Positions 51,652 through 60,568 of a stretch of DNA of 64,000 bases are shown piece after piece (the stretch's first letter is position 1; each line of letters starts with the position of its first letter). Under the pieces are notes generated by a model that saw nothing but the letters and a program-made list of their open reading frames with translations, was not told where the DNA came from and made no database searches. The stretch comes from Pelomonas aquatica (GTDB lineage Bacteria > Pseudomonadota > Gammaproteobacteria > Burkholderiales > Burkholderiaceae_C), in assembly GCF_026712205.1 (NCBI RefSeq), contig NZ_JAPPUW010000017.1, positions 1 to 64,000 on the forward strand, written 5' to 3'. The translations under genes were made by a program, and so were the position numbers.

Positions 51652-52572
51652 TCAGCCGCCCGCCAGCCTCCTCAGGCGGCGCTTGAAGTCCAGCCACTGC
51701 CGCACGCGCGAGCGGTCGATGCGCTTCACGTCGATCAGCGTGAAGCCGCCGCAGGCCGACAGCGTGTGCAGGCCCGCCGTGTGCGTGTCGCTGGCGAGGT
51801 CGCCGGTCAGGCGCTCGGTGCCGGCCTCGATGACGACACGCTGCGGCGTCAGCACCGGGAAGCGCAGCAGACGCGTCGCGCCGCCATAGCCGGTCGTGCT
51901 GTCCTGCACCGGCAGCGTCAGCAGGCCGTCGCGGCCGACGAAGGGCCGGCCGGCCGGGCGCGCGCCATCGCGGTTCACGCGCACCGGGTTGTCGGCCAGC
52001 GGCGTCCACGGGCCGGCCAGCGCCGGCGAATGCGCGACATGCAGCTCGCGCTGGTCGCGCGCGTTCGGGCCGACCAGCGTGTAGAACATCCACCAGCGCC
52101 CGTCATGCTCGATGAGCGACGCATCCGCGCCGGGCAGGCCGCGCAGCAACGCGCATTCGCGCTCCCAGTCGTTCAGCGAATCGTCGCTGGCGCGGTAGAG
52201 CACGATCTCGCCGGCCTGGTGGCTCTCCGGCACCATCCAGGTCTCGCCCTCGTGCTCGAAGACCTGGGGGTAGGACAGGTGGAAGGGCTGCTCCAGCACG
52301 GTCGCCTGGCCGCGCCAGCCCAGGTCGGCCAGCGCGAACTCGTGGCGCTCGATATGGGCGCGCTTGACGCGGTAGTCATAGGCCTCGACGAAGACGTGCA
52401 GCGCATCGCCGCGCACCAGGCCGAAGGGGTCGGCGAGGTAGCGCCAGCGCCCGGCCTCGGGCAGCCAGATGATGCGGTCGCGCGCGGCGGCCAGGCTGCA
52501 GGCATCGAGATCCTCGATGCGCACGGGGACGATGCCGACCTGCCAGAAGTCGGTCCGCGGCCTGCTCAGCAT
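51652..52572 (-). CDS. GINT1 N-domain-like five-bladed propeller protein
   Basis: 306 residues. 'YLADPFGLVRGDALHVFVEAYDYRVKRAHIERHEF', 'VLEQPFHLSYPQVFEHEGETWMVPESHQAGEIVLYRAS' and 'DASLIEHDGRWWMFYT' follow the pattern of the N-terminal propeller domain of glucosamine inositolphosphorylceramide transferase-like proteins, related to GH43/GH32 folds. In bacteria this domain often sits beside glycosyltransferases in polysaccharide loci. The catalytic part of plant GINT1 is absent. The ATG at 52572 is three bases after the possible TTG. It follows the glycosyltransferase gene almost directly. Confidence 0.75.
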   Translation of the reverse strand: MLSRPRTDFWQVGIVPVRIEDLDACSLAAARDRIIWLPEAGRWRYLADPFGLVRGDALHVFVEAYDYRVKRAHIERHEFALADLGWRGQATVLEQPFHLSYPQVFEHEGETWMVPESHQAGEIVLYRASDDSLNDWERECALLRGLPGADASLIEHDGRWWMFYTLVGPNARDQRELHVAHSPALAGPWTPLADNPVRVNRDGARPAGRPFVGRDGLLTLPVQDSTTGYGGATRLLRFPVLTPQRVVIEAGTERLTGDLASDTHTAGLHTLSACGGFTLIDVKRIDRSRVRQWLDFKRRLRRLAGG

Positions 52573-52577
52573 CAAAC

Positions 52578-53654
52578 TCAGCCGGCGAAGGCTTCGTCTT
52601 CGTCCTCGAGGCGCTGGGCCTGGGCGGCGCGGTGCAGCATCACGTCGCGGTAGAAGGCCAGGGTCTTGGCCACCGCATGGCTGCGGTCGTAGGCCGCGGT
52701 CGCGTAGCGCACGCGGCGCAATTCCTGCGGCAGCAGGCGCAGGCGGGCGACTTCCTCGGCCAGCGCGCGACCCAGGCCATCGGCATCACCCACCGGCACG
52801 AGGCGGGCCGGCTGGCCGGCCAGCATCTCCACCGGGCCCTGGGTGGCCGTGGCCAGCACCGGCCGGCCGGCGCGCATGGCTTCCAGGATGGCCAGCGGGA
52901 AGGCCTCCTCGCGCGAGGCGGACACGAACAGGTCGAAGGCCTGCAGGGCCTGGTCGACGTCGCGGCGGAAGCCCAGCAGGCGCACGCGCGGGTCGCCGGC
53001 GGCCAGTTGCTCCAGCAGCGCGCGGTCCGGGCCCTCGCCGAGGATGGCCAGCACCGCGTCGGCCGGCGCATGGGCCTTGAAGCCGGCCACCAGCAGGTCC
53101 ATGCCCTTGGCCTGCTGCAGGCGGCCGACGCTGCCCACCAGCAGCTGGCCGGGCGCCAGGCCCAGCTCGGCGCGCAGGTCGGTGGCGGGCGATGCGGCGC
53201 GTTCGGGCGCCCAGTTGTAGATCAGCCGGGCCAGGCCCTCACGCGTCCGCGGCAGGCTCTCGCGCTGGGCGCGGTTCACGCAGACCAGGCCGTCCAACCG
53301 CTCGTGATGGTGGGCCTTGTAGCCGACGTGCAGCGTGCCGACACGGGCCGCGCTGCGCGCATGGGCGACCGCCTTGCAGGCCGGACCGAGATGGCCGTGG
53401 CAGACGTCGGCCCCGAGACGCCGGGCCAGTGCGGCAACCCGCCAGCCGCGCAGCAGCGGCAGCTTCAGGCCATGGAAGCGCACCGCCGGGGCCAGCGCGC
53501 CCTCGACGGCCGAGCCGGCGACGCCGATGACGTGCACCCGGTGGCCGAGGGCGGCCTGCGCATTGGCCAGGTCGACGCAATGCAACTCACCCCCGGCGAG
53601 CCGGGACGAAAAGACGACATGGACCAGGGTCAAGGGCTCGAAGGGCGGTGGCAT
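52578..53654 (-). CDS. GT-B glycosyltransferase (GT4-like)
   Basis: 358 residues. N-terminal acceptor domain begins 'LTLVHVVFSSRLAGGELHCVDLANAQAALGHRVHVIG', and the C-terminal nucleotide-sugar domain has 'LVGSVGRLQQAKGMDLLVAGF', 'AILGEGPDRALLEQLA' and 'DLFVSASREEAFPLAILEAMRAGRPVLAT' with the EX7E motif. No membrane segment. Donor and acceptor unknown. Because it and the next gene sit within the flagellar locus, flagellin or surface-glycan modification is possible but unproven. Confidence 0.88.
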   Translation of the reverse strand: MPPPFEPLTLVHVVFSSRLAGGELHCVDLANAQAALGHRVHVIGVAGSAVEGALAPAVRFHGLKLPLLRGWRVAALARRLGADVCHGHLGPACKAVAHARSAARVGTLHVGYKAHHHERLDGLVCVNRAQRESLPRTREGLARLIYNWAPERAASPATDLRAELGLAPGQLLVGSVGRLQQAKGMDLLVAGFKAHAPADAVLAILGEGPDRALLEQLAAGDPRVRLLGFRRDVDQALQAFDLFVSASREEAFPLAILEAMRAGRPVLATATQGPVEMLAGQPARLVPVGDADGLGRALAEEVARLRLLPQELRRVRYATAAYDRSHAVAKTLAFYRDVMLHRAAQAQRLEDEDEAFAG

Positions 53655-54019
53655 GGCGGGTCGTGCGACGGGGCGCGGGTCGGAGTGGTTATAAAAACTT
53701 TACCGACGAACATATTCAGAAACCTGTCATACCCTCCCCCGAACTGGGTGATAAGGAGGGCATCCGACCTGAAAAAAAGGCGGCCAACCGCTCGATGACC
53801 CGGAAAACGCGGGCGGCCAGCCGGCCAGAGCCCTGTTTTCCAGCAAGATCGGGGCCGGACCCGCCCGGTTGGGACAGGGGCACAGCCTCGCATGCCGGCC
53901 GGCAAACAACCTGAGCGCAAGCTTGCCGCGCGGGCAACCGCCCCGGGGCCTGGAAATGGCGGGTGGTCCGCGGCCTTTTCGTCGGCTTCGCGGGCTCAAG
54001 CATCCGCAGAATCGGCCGA
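53655..54019. other. 365-bp gap between the glycosyltransferase and flgI
   Basis: No gene. Holds an AT-rich stretch (53688-53730) upstream of the glycosyltransferase, a CCCTCC/GGAGGG inverted repeat (about 53732-53760), A7 and T4 runs, and the flgI leader. The left part reads as promoter DNA for the minus-strand genes and the right part presumably promotes flgIJKL. Confidence 0.4.
53677..53702 (-). promoter_or_regulatory. FliA-like promoter candidate of the glycosyltransferase gene
   Basis: Minus strand TAAAGTTT (53702-53695) matches the sigma28 -35 consensus perfectly. The -10 region (53684-53677) is TCCGACCC, weak (four matches to GCCGATAA), with a 10-base spacer instead of 11. An overlapping TATAAC could instead be a sigma70 -10 box. 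It ends 22 bases before the ATG. Confidence 0.3.
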
Positions 54020-55120
54020 GTGAAGTTCCTGCAAGCCCTCCTCCTCGGCCTCGCCATCGTGCTGGCCCCCATCGCCCAGGCCGTCCGCCTGAAGGAAGTC
54101 GCGGCCGTCGCCGGCGTGCGCTCCAACCCGTTGACGGGCTATGGCCTCGTCGTCGGCCTGGACGGCACGGGCGACCAGACCACGCAGGCGCCCTTCACCG
54201 GCCAGAGCCTGACGGCCATGCTGCAGCAGTTCGGCGTGCTGCTGCCCCAGGGCGTGACGATGCAGCCGCGCAACATCGCCGCCGTCATGGTGACGGCCCA
54301 GCTGCCGCCCTTCGCCCAGCCCGGCCAGGAGCTGGACATCAACGTCTCCTCCATCGGCAACGCCAAGAGCCTGCGCGGCGGCACGCTGATCGCGACGCCG
54401 CTGCGCGGCGCGGACGGCCAGATCTACGCCATCGCCCAGGGCAATCTGGTCGTCGGCGGCGCCGGCGCGTCGGCGGGCGGCTCCAAGGTGCAGATCAACC
54501 ACCTCAGCGCCGGCCGCATCCCCAGCGGCGCGCTGGTGGAGCGCTCCGTGCCCACGCCGATCGCCCAGGGCGACACGCTGCAGTTCGACCTCAACAGCAG
54601 CGATTTCGCGACCGCCCGCGCCGTGGCCCAGGCCATCAACAGGGCCAAGGGCCCCGGCACGGCCCAGGCGCTGGACGGCCGCGTCGTGCGCGTGCGCGCC
54701 CCCAGCACGCCGGACGAGCGCGTCGCCTTCCTGGCCGACGTCGAGAACCTGAACGTCGACATGGCCACGCCCGCTGCTCGCGTCGTCATCAATGCCCGCA
54801 CCGGCTCGGTCGTCATGAACCAGGCCGTCACGCTGGCGGCCTGCGCGGTGGCGCACGGCAGCCTGTCGGTGACGATCAGCTCCACGCCCGTCGTCAGCCA
54901 GCCCAATGCGCTGTCCAACGGCCAGACCGTCGTCACCGAGAAGGCCGACATCTCCATCCGCCAGGAGCCCGGCAGCCTCATCCAGCTGCCTGCCGGCGCG
55001 CGCCTGTCGGACGTCGTGAAGGCACTGAACTCGCTCGGTGCCACGCCCCAGGATCTGCTCGCCATCCTGCAGGCCATGAAGAGCGCGGGCGCCCTGAATG
55101 CCGAGCTCGAGGTGATCTGA
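54020..55120 (+). CDS. flgI: Flagellar P-ring protein FlgI
   Basis: 366 residues from GTG 54020, with signal peptide 'VKFLQALLLGLAIVLAPIAQAVRLKEVAAVAGVRSNPLTGYGLVVGLDGTGD', the normal mature start. 'GGTLIATPLRGADGQIYAIAQG' and 'VVTEKADISIRQEPGSLIQLPAGARLSDVVKALNSLGATPQDLLAILQAMK' confirm it. A longer frame from 53963 has no signal-peptide logic. Its stop overlaps the flgJ ATG by one base (TGATG). Confidence 0.96.
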   Translation: MKFLQALLLGLAIVLAPIAQAVRLKEVAAVAGVRSNPLTGYGLVVGLDGTGDQTTQAPFTGQSLTAMLQQFGVLLPQGVTMQPRNIAAVMVTAQLPPFAQPGQELDINVSSIGNAKSLRGGTLIATPLRGADGQIYAIAQGNLVVGGAGASAGGSKVQINHLSAGRIPSGALVERSVPTPIAQGDTLQFDLNSSDFATARAVAQAINRAKGPGTAQALDGRVVRVRAPSTPDERVAFLADVENLNVDMATPAARVVINARTGSVVMNQAVTLAACAVAHGSLSVTISSTPVVSQPNALSNGQTVVTEKADISIRQEPGSLIQLPAGARLSDVVKALNSLGATPQDLLAILQAMKSAGALNAELEVI

Positions 55121-55992
55121 TGTCATCGCCGTCCTTCCAGTCCATCTCCGGCCAGAGCCTGGGGAGCCTCGACCAGCTCAAGGCCCAGGCCTCGCGCGAC
55201 CCGAAGGGCGCCGTGCGCGAGGCGGCCAGGCAGTTCGAGACCCTCTTCATGCAGGAGGTCATGAAGAGCATGCGCGCATCCACGCTGTCCAGCGGCATGC
55301 TGGACAACAGCGCGACCCAGCTCGGCACCGAGATGCTGGACACGCAGTTCGCCGGCAAGCTCGCCGGCCTGCCGGGCGGCCTGTCGGATGCCATTCAAAG
55401 ACAGCTGCAGCGCCAGATGGGCGTGCAGGACCTGTCGCCCGAGAGCGTCAAGAAGGCCAGTCAGACGACGCTGGCCCAGGCCCTGCCGGCGCTGGCCACC
55501 AAGGGCATCCCCAGCCATGTGCAGGGCTTCATCCAGCAGCACGATGCCGCCGCCCGCGCGGCCTCGGCGGCCACCGGCATCCCGGCCAGCTTCATGGTCG
55601 CGCAGGCGGCCCACGAGAGCGGCTGGGGCCGGCGCGAGATCAGCGGTGCCGACGGCAGCAAGAGCCACAACCTGTTCGGCATCAAGGCCACGCCGGGCTG
55701 GACGGGCAAGACCGTCGACGTGCAGACCACCGAGGTCATCAACGGCCAGGCCCACAAGGTGACCGCCAAGTTCCGCGCCTACGGCAGCTACGACGAGGCC
55801 TTCAAGGACTACGCCCGGCTGATCAGCAGCAACGACCGCTATGCCAAGGTCGTCGCCCAGGCCCAGAACGGCAACGCCGCCGGCTTTGCGCGCGGCCTGC
55901 AGCTGGCCGGCTACGCCACCGACCCCGGCTACGCCGACAAGATCGCCAAGACCATCAATACCACCATGCGCGTCCAGCGCGCCATGGCCTGA
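55120..55992 (+). CDS. flgJ: Rod cap and peptidoglycan hydrolase FlgJ
   Basis: 290 residues in two parts: the N-terminal rod-capping domain ('EAARQFETLFMQEVMKSMRAST') and a C-terminal glucosaminidase-type hydrolase (about 150-290) with 'VAQAAHESGWGRRE' supplying the catalytic Glu, 'SHNLFGIKA' and 'FRAYGSYDEAFKDYARLI'. This dual form is standard for beta- and gammaproteobacteria and makes the hole in peptidoglycan for the rod. Confidence 0.96.
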   Translation: MSSPSFQSISGQSLGSLDQLKAQASRDPKGAVREAARQFETLFMQEVMKSMRASTLSSGMLDNSATQLGTEMLDTQFAGKLAGLPGGLSDAIQRQLQRQMGVQDLSPESVKKASQTTLAQALPALATKGIPSHVQGFIQQHDAAARAASAATGIPASFMVAQAAHESGWGRREISGADGSKSHNLFGIKATPGWTGKTVDVQTTEVINGQAHKVTAKFRAYGSYDEAFKDYARLISSNDRYAKVVAQAQNGNAAGFARGLQLAGYATDPGYADKIAKTINTTMRVQRAMA

Positions 55993-56006
55993 CGCACGAC
56001 TGAATC

Positions 56007-57992
56007 ATGGCCGGCCTGCTCTCGATCTCCGCCCGCGCGATGTTCGCCAATCAGGCGGCATTGCAGACCGTCGGCCAGAACATCGCCAACGCGAACACGC
56101 CCGGCTACTCGCGCCAGTCCGTCGTGCTGACGACCTCGCCGGGCCAGTACACCGGCGCCGGCTTCTTCGGCCGCGGCGTCGACGTGCAGACGGTCCAGCG
56201 CGCGCACAACGACTTTCTGACCAAGGAGGCCATCGGCACCAAGGCCACCGCGTCGGGCGACACGACGCGGGCCGAACAGCTGACGCGGCTGGAGAAGATC
56301 TTCCCCACCGGCAACGATGGCATCGGTTATTCGGTCAGCCAGTTCCTCAACAGCATGATGGACGTCGCCAGCCGGCCCAGCGACCTCTCCGCGCGCCAGG
56401 TCGTGCTCGGCCAGGCCCAGCAACTGGCCACCCGCTTCGCCAGTGCCGGATCGCAGCTGGCCGACCTGCAGGCCGGCGTCACCAGCGACCTGCAGGCCGG
56501 CGTCGGCATCGTGAACCAGCTGGCCCGGCAGATCGCCAGCGTCAACGACCAGATCGCCAAGGTGAAAGGCAGCGGCCATGCGCCCAACGACCTGCTCGAC
56601 CAGCGGGATCAGCTGATCTCGCAGCTCTCCGAGCATGTCGCCGTGACGACGCTGCCGGCCGACGACGGCACGGTGGGCGTCTTCATCGGCGGCGGGCAGC
56701 GCCTCGTGCTCGGCAGTTCGGCCTCGATGCTGAAGATCGCCGCCGACAGCTACGACCCGCAGCGCTCCGTGCTGGCCCTCGACGAAGGCGGCCTCATCCG
56801 CCCGCTGGACGAGAGCGTGCTGACCGGCGGCAGCCTGAGCGCGCTTCTGCAGTTCCAGAACCATGACCTGCAGGATGCGCGCAATATGGTCGGCCAGCTC
56901 GCGGCGGCGCTCGGCACGCGCGTCAATGCGCAGAACGCGCTGGGCCTGGACCTGTCCACGCCGCCGGGCCAGGGCGCCCCGATCTTCAACGTCGCCGCGC
57001 CGCGCGTGCTGCCGTCGACGGGCAATCAGCGCAATCCCGACGGCAGCTTCACGAACGGCGTGCAGGCCACCATCGTCAACGCCAGCCAGCTGCAGGCCAG
57101 CGCCTACAAGCTGTCCGCCGGCGCCGCGCCCGGCACCTACCAGCTCACCCGACTCAGCGACGGCCTGGTGCGCAGCGTCGCCGCCGGCGCCACCGTCGAC
57201 GGCTTCACGATCAGCTTCAGCCCGTCGCCGCCGGCAGCCGGCGACAGCTATGTGATCGAGCCCGTCGGAGCCGCCGCGGTCAATATGCGCCGCGTGCTCG
57301 ACAGCCCCAACGGCATCGCCGCCGCGTCGCCGGTGACGGCCGTCACGTCGGTCAACAACACCGGCACCGCCAGCGTCGACAGCATCTATGCCGTCAACGG
57401 CAGCTTCAGCGCCGCCAACCTGCCGATCTCGCTCGCCTTCGGCACGGCCAACCCGGACGGCAGCGTCAACTACACGCTGACGCCGGCCGTCGGCGCCCCG
57501 CTCACCGGCGTCTGGAAGTCCGGCCAGCCCATCGGCAACCAGCCGGGGGCCACGCCGCCCATCAACCTCGGCTTCGAAATGCGCCTCAACGGCGTGCCCC
57601 GCGCCGGCGACACGCTGTCCATCGCGGCCACGAAATACCCGGGCACCAACAACGGCAACGCCAAGGCCTTCCTCGACATCCAGACCGACGCCTTCGTCGG
57701 CAAGAAGCTGCTGCCGGACGGCAGCATCACGGCCGGGGCGACCCTCAACGACGCCTATGCCAACGACCTCAGCGACGTCGGCGCGCGCGTGCAGGGCGCC
57801 AACTACCTGTCGGGCGTATCCACCAAGGTCGCGTCCAATGCCGAAACCAGCCGATCGTCGCAGGCGGGCGTCAACCTCGACGAGGAAGCCTCGCGGCTGA
57901 TCCAGTATCAGCAGGCCTACCAGGCCTCGGCCAAGGTGCTGCAGACCGCCCAGGCCCTGTTCAACGAACTGCTGCAGATTGCCTCCAAGTGA
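56007..57992 (+). CDS. flgK: Flagellar hook-associated protein 1 FlgK
   Basis: 661 residues. 'SISARAMFANQAALQTVGQNIANANTPGYSRQSVVL' and C-terminal 'VNLDEEASRLIQYQQAYQASAKVLQTAQALFNELLQI' are the D0 helices. 'NDLLDQRDQLISQLSEHVAVTT' is conserved. The central surface region (about 330-600) is larger than in E. coli (546 total). First hook-filament junction protein, exported with the help of FlgN. Confidence 0.96.
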   Translation: MAGLLSISARAMFANQAALQTVGQNIANANTPGYSRQSVVLTTSPGQYTGAGFFGRGVDVQTVQRAHNDFLTKEAIGTKATASGDTTRAEQLTRLEKIFPTGNDGIGYSVSQFLNSMMDVASRPSDLSARQVVLGQAQQLATRFASAGSQLADLQAGVTSDLQAGVGIVNQLARQIASVNDQIAKVKGSGHAPNDLLDQRDQLISQLSEHVAVTTLPADDGTVGVFIGGGQRLVLGSSASMLKIAADSYDPQRSVLALDEGGLIRPLDESVLTGGSLSALLQFQNHDLQDARNMVGQLAAALGTRVNAQNALGLDLSTPPGQGAPIFNVAAPRVLPSTGNQRNPDGSFTNGVQATIVNASQLQASAYKLSAGAAPGTYQLTRLSDGLVRSVAAGATVDGFTISFSPSPPAAGDSYVIEPVGAAAVNMRRVLDSPNGIAAASPVTAVTSVNNTGTASVDSIYAVNGSFSAANLPISLAFGTANPDGSVNYTLTPAVGAPLTGVWKSGQPIGNQPGATPPINLGFEMRLNGVPRAGDTLSIAATKYPGTNNGNAKAFLDIQTDAFVGKKLLPDGSITAGATLNDAYANDLSDVGARVQGANYLSGVSTKVASNAETSRSSQAGVNLDEEASRLIQYQQAYQASAKVLQTAQALFNELLQIASK

Positions 57993-58008
57993 ACCCCAGG
58001 GCCAGCCC

Positions 58009-59232
58009 ATGAGAATCTCCACCGCCAACCTCTACGACACGTCGATCGCCAATCTGCAGCGCCGCCAGAACACCTTGCAGACCCAGCAGCAGCAGTTGAC
58101 GTCGGGCAAGCGCGTCCAGCACGCCAGCGACGACCCGACCGCCGCGGCCCGCTCGGAGCGGGCCCAGGTCGAGATGGGCAGGGTGGACGCCAACCAGCGC
58201 GCGCTGGAGGCCAGCCGCAACAGCATGACGCTGAGCGAGGCCGCCCTCGGCGACGCGAACGGTCTTCTGCAGCAGGCGCGCGAAACCATGGTGGCCGCCG
58301 GCAACGCCAGCTATTCCGATGCCGAGCGCAAAGGCCTGGCCGACAAGCTGCGTGGGATCCGCGATCAGCTGCTGTCCATCGCCAACCGGCCCGACGGGTC
58401 GGGAGGCTATCTGTTCTCGGGCCAGGGCTCCAGCAACCCGCCCTTCCTGGACCAGGCCAGCGGCGTGAGCTATGTCGGCACGCCCGGGACGATACAGACC
58501 GGCAACCTCGATCGCTTCCAGATGAGCGTCGACGGCCGCGCCGCCTGGGAACAGGCGCGCAGCGGCAACGGCTTTTTCGTGACCGACGCCGGCACCAACC
58601 CCACCAGCACGCCGCCCGGTGCCGCGGCGCAGGGCTGGATCGACCCGGGCGGCGTCACCAATCCCTCCAAGCTCACCGGGCTGAACTACAGCATCAGCAT
58701 CGCCGGCACGGCGCCGGCTGCCCAGACCTACACCATCAGCCCCCCGCCCAGCGACGGCAGCGCCGCCACGGGCAGCTTCAAGCCGGGCACCAGCATCGGC
58801 TTCGACGGCCTGGCCGTCACGATCAGCGGCGCGCCGGTCAACGGCGACAACTTCTCCATCGCGCCGGCCACCAACTCGCTCAAGGTCTTCGACGTGCTGG
58901 ACAAGGCCATCGCCGAACTCAGGACCCCGCTGCGCAGCGGCAACCAGATCGCCCAGAGCAACTCCAACCGGCTGCGCGACCTGGATGCGGTGATGGGCAA
59001 TATGCAGAGCGCGCGCAGCCAGATCGGCGCGCAGTTGACCAATCTCGACGGCAGCGAAAGCCGCCTGTCCGGCCTGAAGCTCTACGCCACCCAGGAGAAG
59101 AGCGCCGCCGAGGATGTCGACATGGTGCGGGCCATCTCCGACTTCCAGAACCAGCAGACCGGCTACGACGCGGCCCTCAAGTCCTACGCCATGGTGCAAC
59201 GCATGTCGCTGTTCCAGTACCTCAACGGCTGA
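58009..59232 (+). CDS. flgL: Flagellar hook-associated protein 3 FlgL
   Basis: 407 residues. N-terminal 'RISTANLYDTSIANLQRRQNTLQTQQQQLTSGKRVQHASDDPTAAARS' and C-terminal 'AEDVDMVRAISDFQNQQTGYDAALKSYAMVQRMSLFQYL' match flagellin-like FlgL. The ATG at 58009 follows the flgK stop by 16 bases. Last of the flgIJKL series. Confidence 0.95.
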   Translation: MRISTANLYDTSIANLQRRQNTLQTQQQQLTSGKRVQHASDDPTAAARSERAQVEMGRVDANQRALEASRNSMTLSEAALGDANGLLQQARETMVAAGNASYSDAERKGLADKLRGIRDQLLSIANRPDGSGGYLFSGQGSSNPPFLDQASGVSYVGTPGTIQTGNLDRFQMSVDGRAAWEQARSGNGFFVTDAGTNPTSTPPGAAAQGWIDPGGVTNPSKLTGLNYSISIAGTAPAAQTYTISPPPSDGSAATGSFKPGTSIGFDGLAVTISGAPVNGDNFSIAPATNSLKVFDVLDKAIAELRTPLRSGNQIAQSNSNRLRDLDAVMGNMQSARSQIGAQLTNLDGSESRLSGLKLYATQEKSAAEDVDMVRAISDFQNQQTGYDAALKSYAMVQRMSLFQYLNG

Positions 59233-59361
59233 GGCCGGCGCCACGGCGGCCGCCGCGCCGCCGCAAGCGCGGGTTCACCGTGAAGCTGTCACGATTTGCC
59301 GCCATCTCGTCCGGGGCGGCGTGGCAGACTGCCGCATTCACCGCCAGCCCCGCGCCGCGCC

Positions 59362-60546
59362 ATGTCCGACACCATCCCCGCCGCCCTCGATCACGCCATC
59401 CTGCCCGGCGTCGCCCTCGGCTACGCGCCGGTCATCGACCGCCAGCGCGCCATCGCCTGCACCCGGCTCACGCTGATCCCGCTGCGTGCCGACGCCAAGG
59501 TCGACCAGGCCGACCTGCTGGCCGCGCTGGCCGCCGTCTGGCCCCAGGGCGGCGAGCTGCTCAACCCCCAGGGCGAGGCCCTGCTCGGCGCGCTGCTCAA
59601 CGAGCCGCCGGCCCAGCCCGTGCAGATCGAGGTGCCCGCCTTCATCGCCGCCGACGCCGCCCACGCGCCGGCCCTCGCCGCGCTGAAGGCCGCCGGCCAC
59701 ACCGGCGTGCTCAAGGGCCTGCCGCAGTCGCCGCTGCCGGCCGACGTCGCCAAGGTGTTCAGGCAGGTCGTGCTCGAACCCGGCCAGGCCGCCCCGGCCG
59801 GCGTGCCCACGATGCACGCCGGCGTGCGCGGCGCCGAAGCCATCAACGCCAGCTTCGGCGCCGGCGTCAATGCCGTCATCGGCTGGCCCATGGACGGCCC
59901 CTACGAGGCCGCGCCCGGCGCGGGCAAGGCCGAGATCGCCACCGACCTGCAGGTCATCATGGAGCTGATGTCGCGCCTGGACCAGGGCGAGGACGTCGAG
60001 CGCCTGGAGCAGTCGCTGAAGCGCGACCCCAGCCTGGCCTTCAAGCTGCTGCGCTACCTGAACTCCGCCGCCTTCGGCCTGCCGGTGGAGGTGTCGAGCT
60101 TCCGCCACGCCATCATGCTGCTCGGCTATGCCCGCATGAAGCGCTGGCTGGCCCTGCTGCTCACGACGGCCAGCAAGGACCACAGCATGCGTCCCATCAT
60201 GTACGGCGCGCTGCGCCGCGGCCTGCTGATGGAGGAGTTCGCGCAAAGCATGAGCGAGCGCGAGCAGCGCGACGAGATGTTCATCTGCGGCCTGTTCTCG
60301 CTGCTGGACCACATGCTCAGGCAGCCCTTCGAGAAGCTGCTGCAGAGCATCCCCGTGCCCGAGCGCGTGCGCCAGGCCCTGGTGGAGGACAGCGGCCCCT
60401 ACCAGCCCTATCTGGCGCTGCTACGGGCCATCGAGGCCGAGTCGGTGTTCGACTACCGCGAGTGCGCCGAAACGCTGATGCTGGGCGCCGGCGAGATCAA
60501 CGCCTGCCTGCTGCGGGCCTTGCACAAGGCCACCCAGCTGGAATGA
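59362..60546 (+). CDS. HDOD-domain signalling protein with degenerate EAL-like N-terminus
   Basis: 394 residues. The N-terminal ~190 look like the divergent EAL domain of YuxH-type proteins ('ALGYAPVIDRQRAIACTRLTLIPL'), lacking a recognisable catalytic E-x-L motif, so c-di-GMP hydrolysis is unlikely. HDOD (about 195-390): 'LEQSLKRDPSLAFKLLRYLNSAAFGLPVEVSSFRHAIMLLGYARMKRWLALLL'. Such proteins link c-di-GMP or stress signals to motility and competence. Located between flgL and a sensor kinase. Confidence 0.82.
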   Translation: MSDTIPAALDHAILPGVALGYAPVIDRQRAIACTRLTLIPLRADAKVDQADLLAALAAVWPQGGELLNPQGEALLGALLNEPPAQPVQIEVPAFIAADAAHAPALAALKAAGHTGVLKGLPQSPLPADVAKVFRQVVLEPGQAAPAGVPTMHAGVRGAEAINASFGAGVNAVIGWPMDGPYEAAPGAGKAEIATDLQVIMELMSRLDQGEDVERLEQSLKRDPSLAFKLLRYLNSAAFGLPVEVSSFRHAIMLLGYARMKRWLALLLTTASKDHSMRPIMYGALRRGLLMEEFAQSMSEREQRDEMFICGLFSLLDHMLRQPFEKLLQSIPVPERVRQALVEDSGPYQPYLALLRAIEAESVFDYRECAETLMLGAGEINACLLRALHKATQLE

Positions 60547-60568
60547 GCCTGCCCTCAGGCTGAGCATC

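Noticed and set aside
53996-54022. TCAAG-N14-GCCGAG with exact FliA spacing at the flgI start
   Set aside because: The -10 ends on the GTG start codon, so any transcript would begin downstream of it and remove the signal peptide. The last three -10 bases also mismatch.
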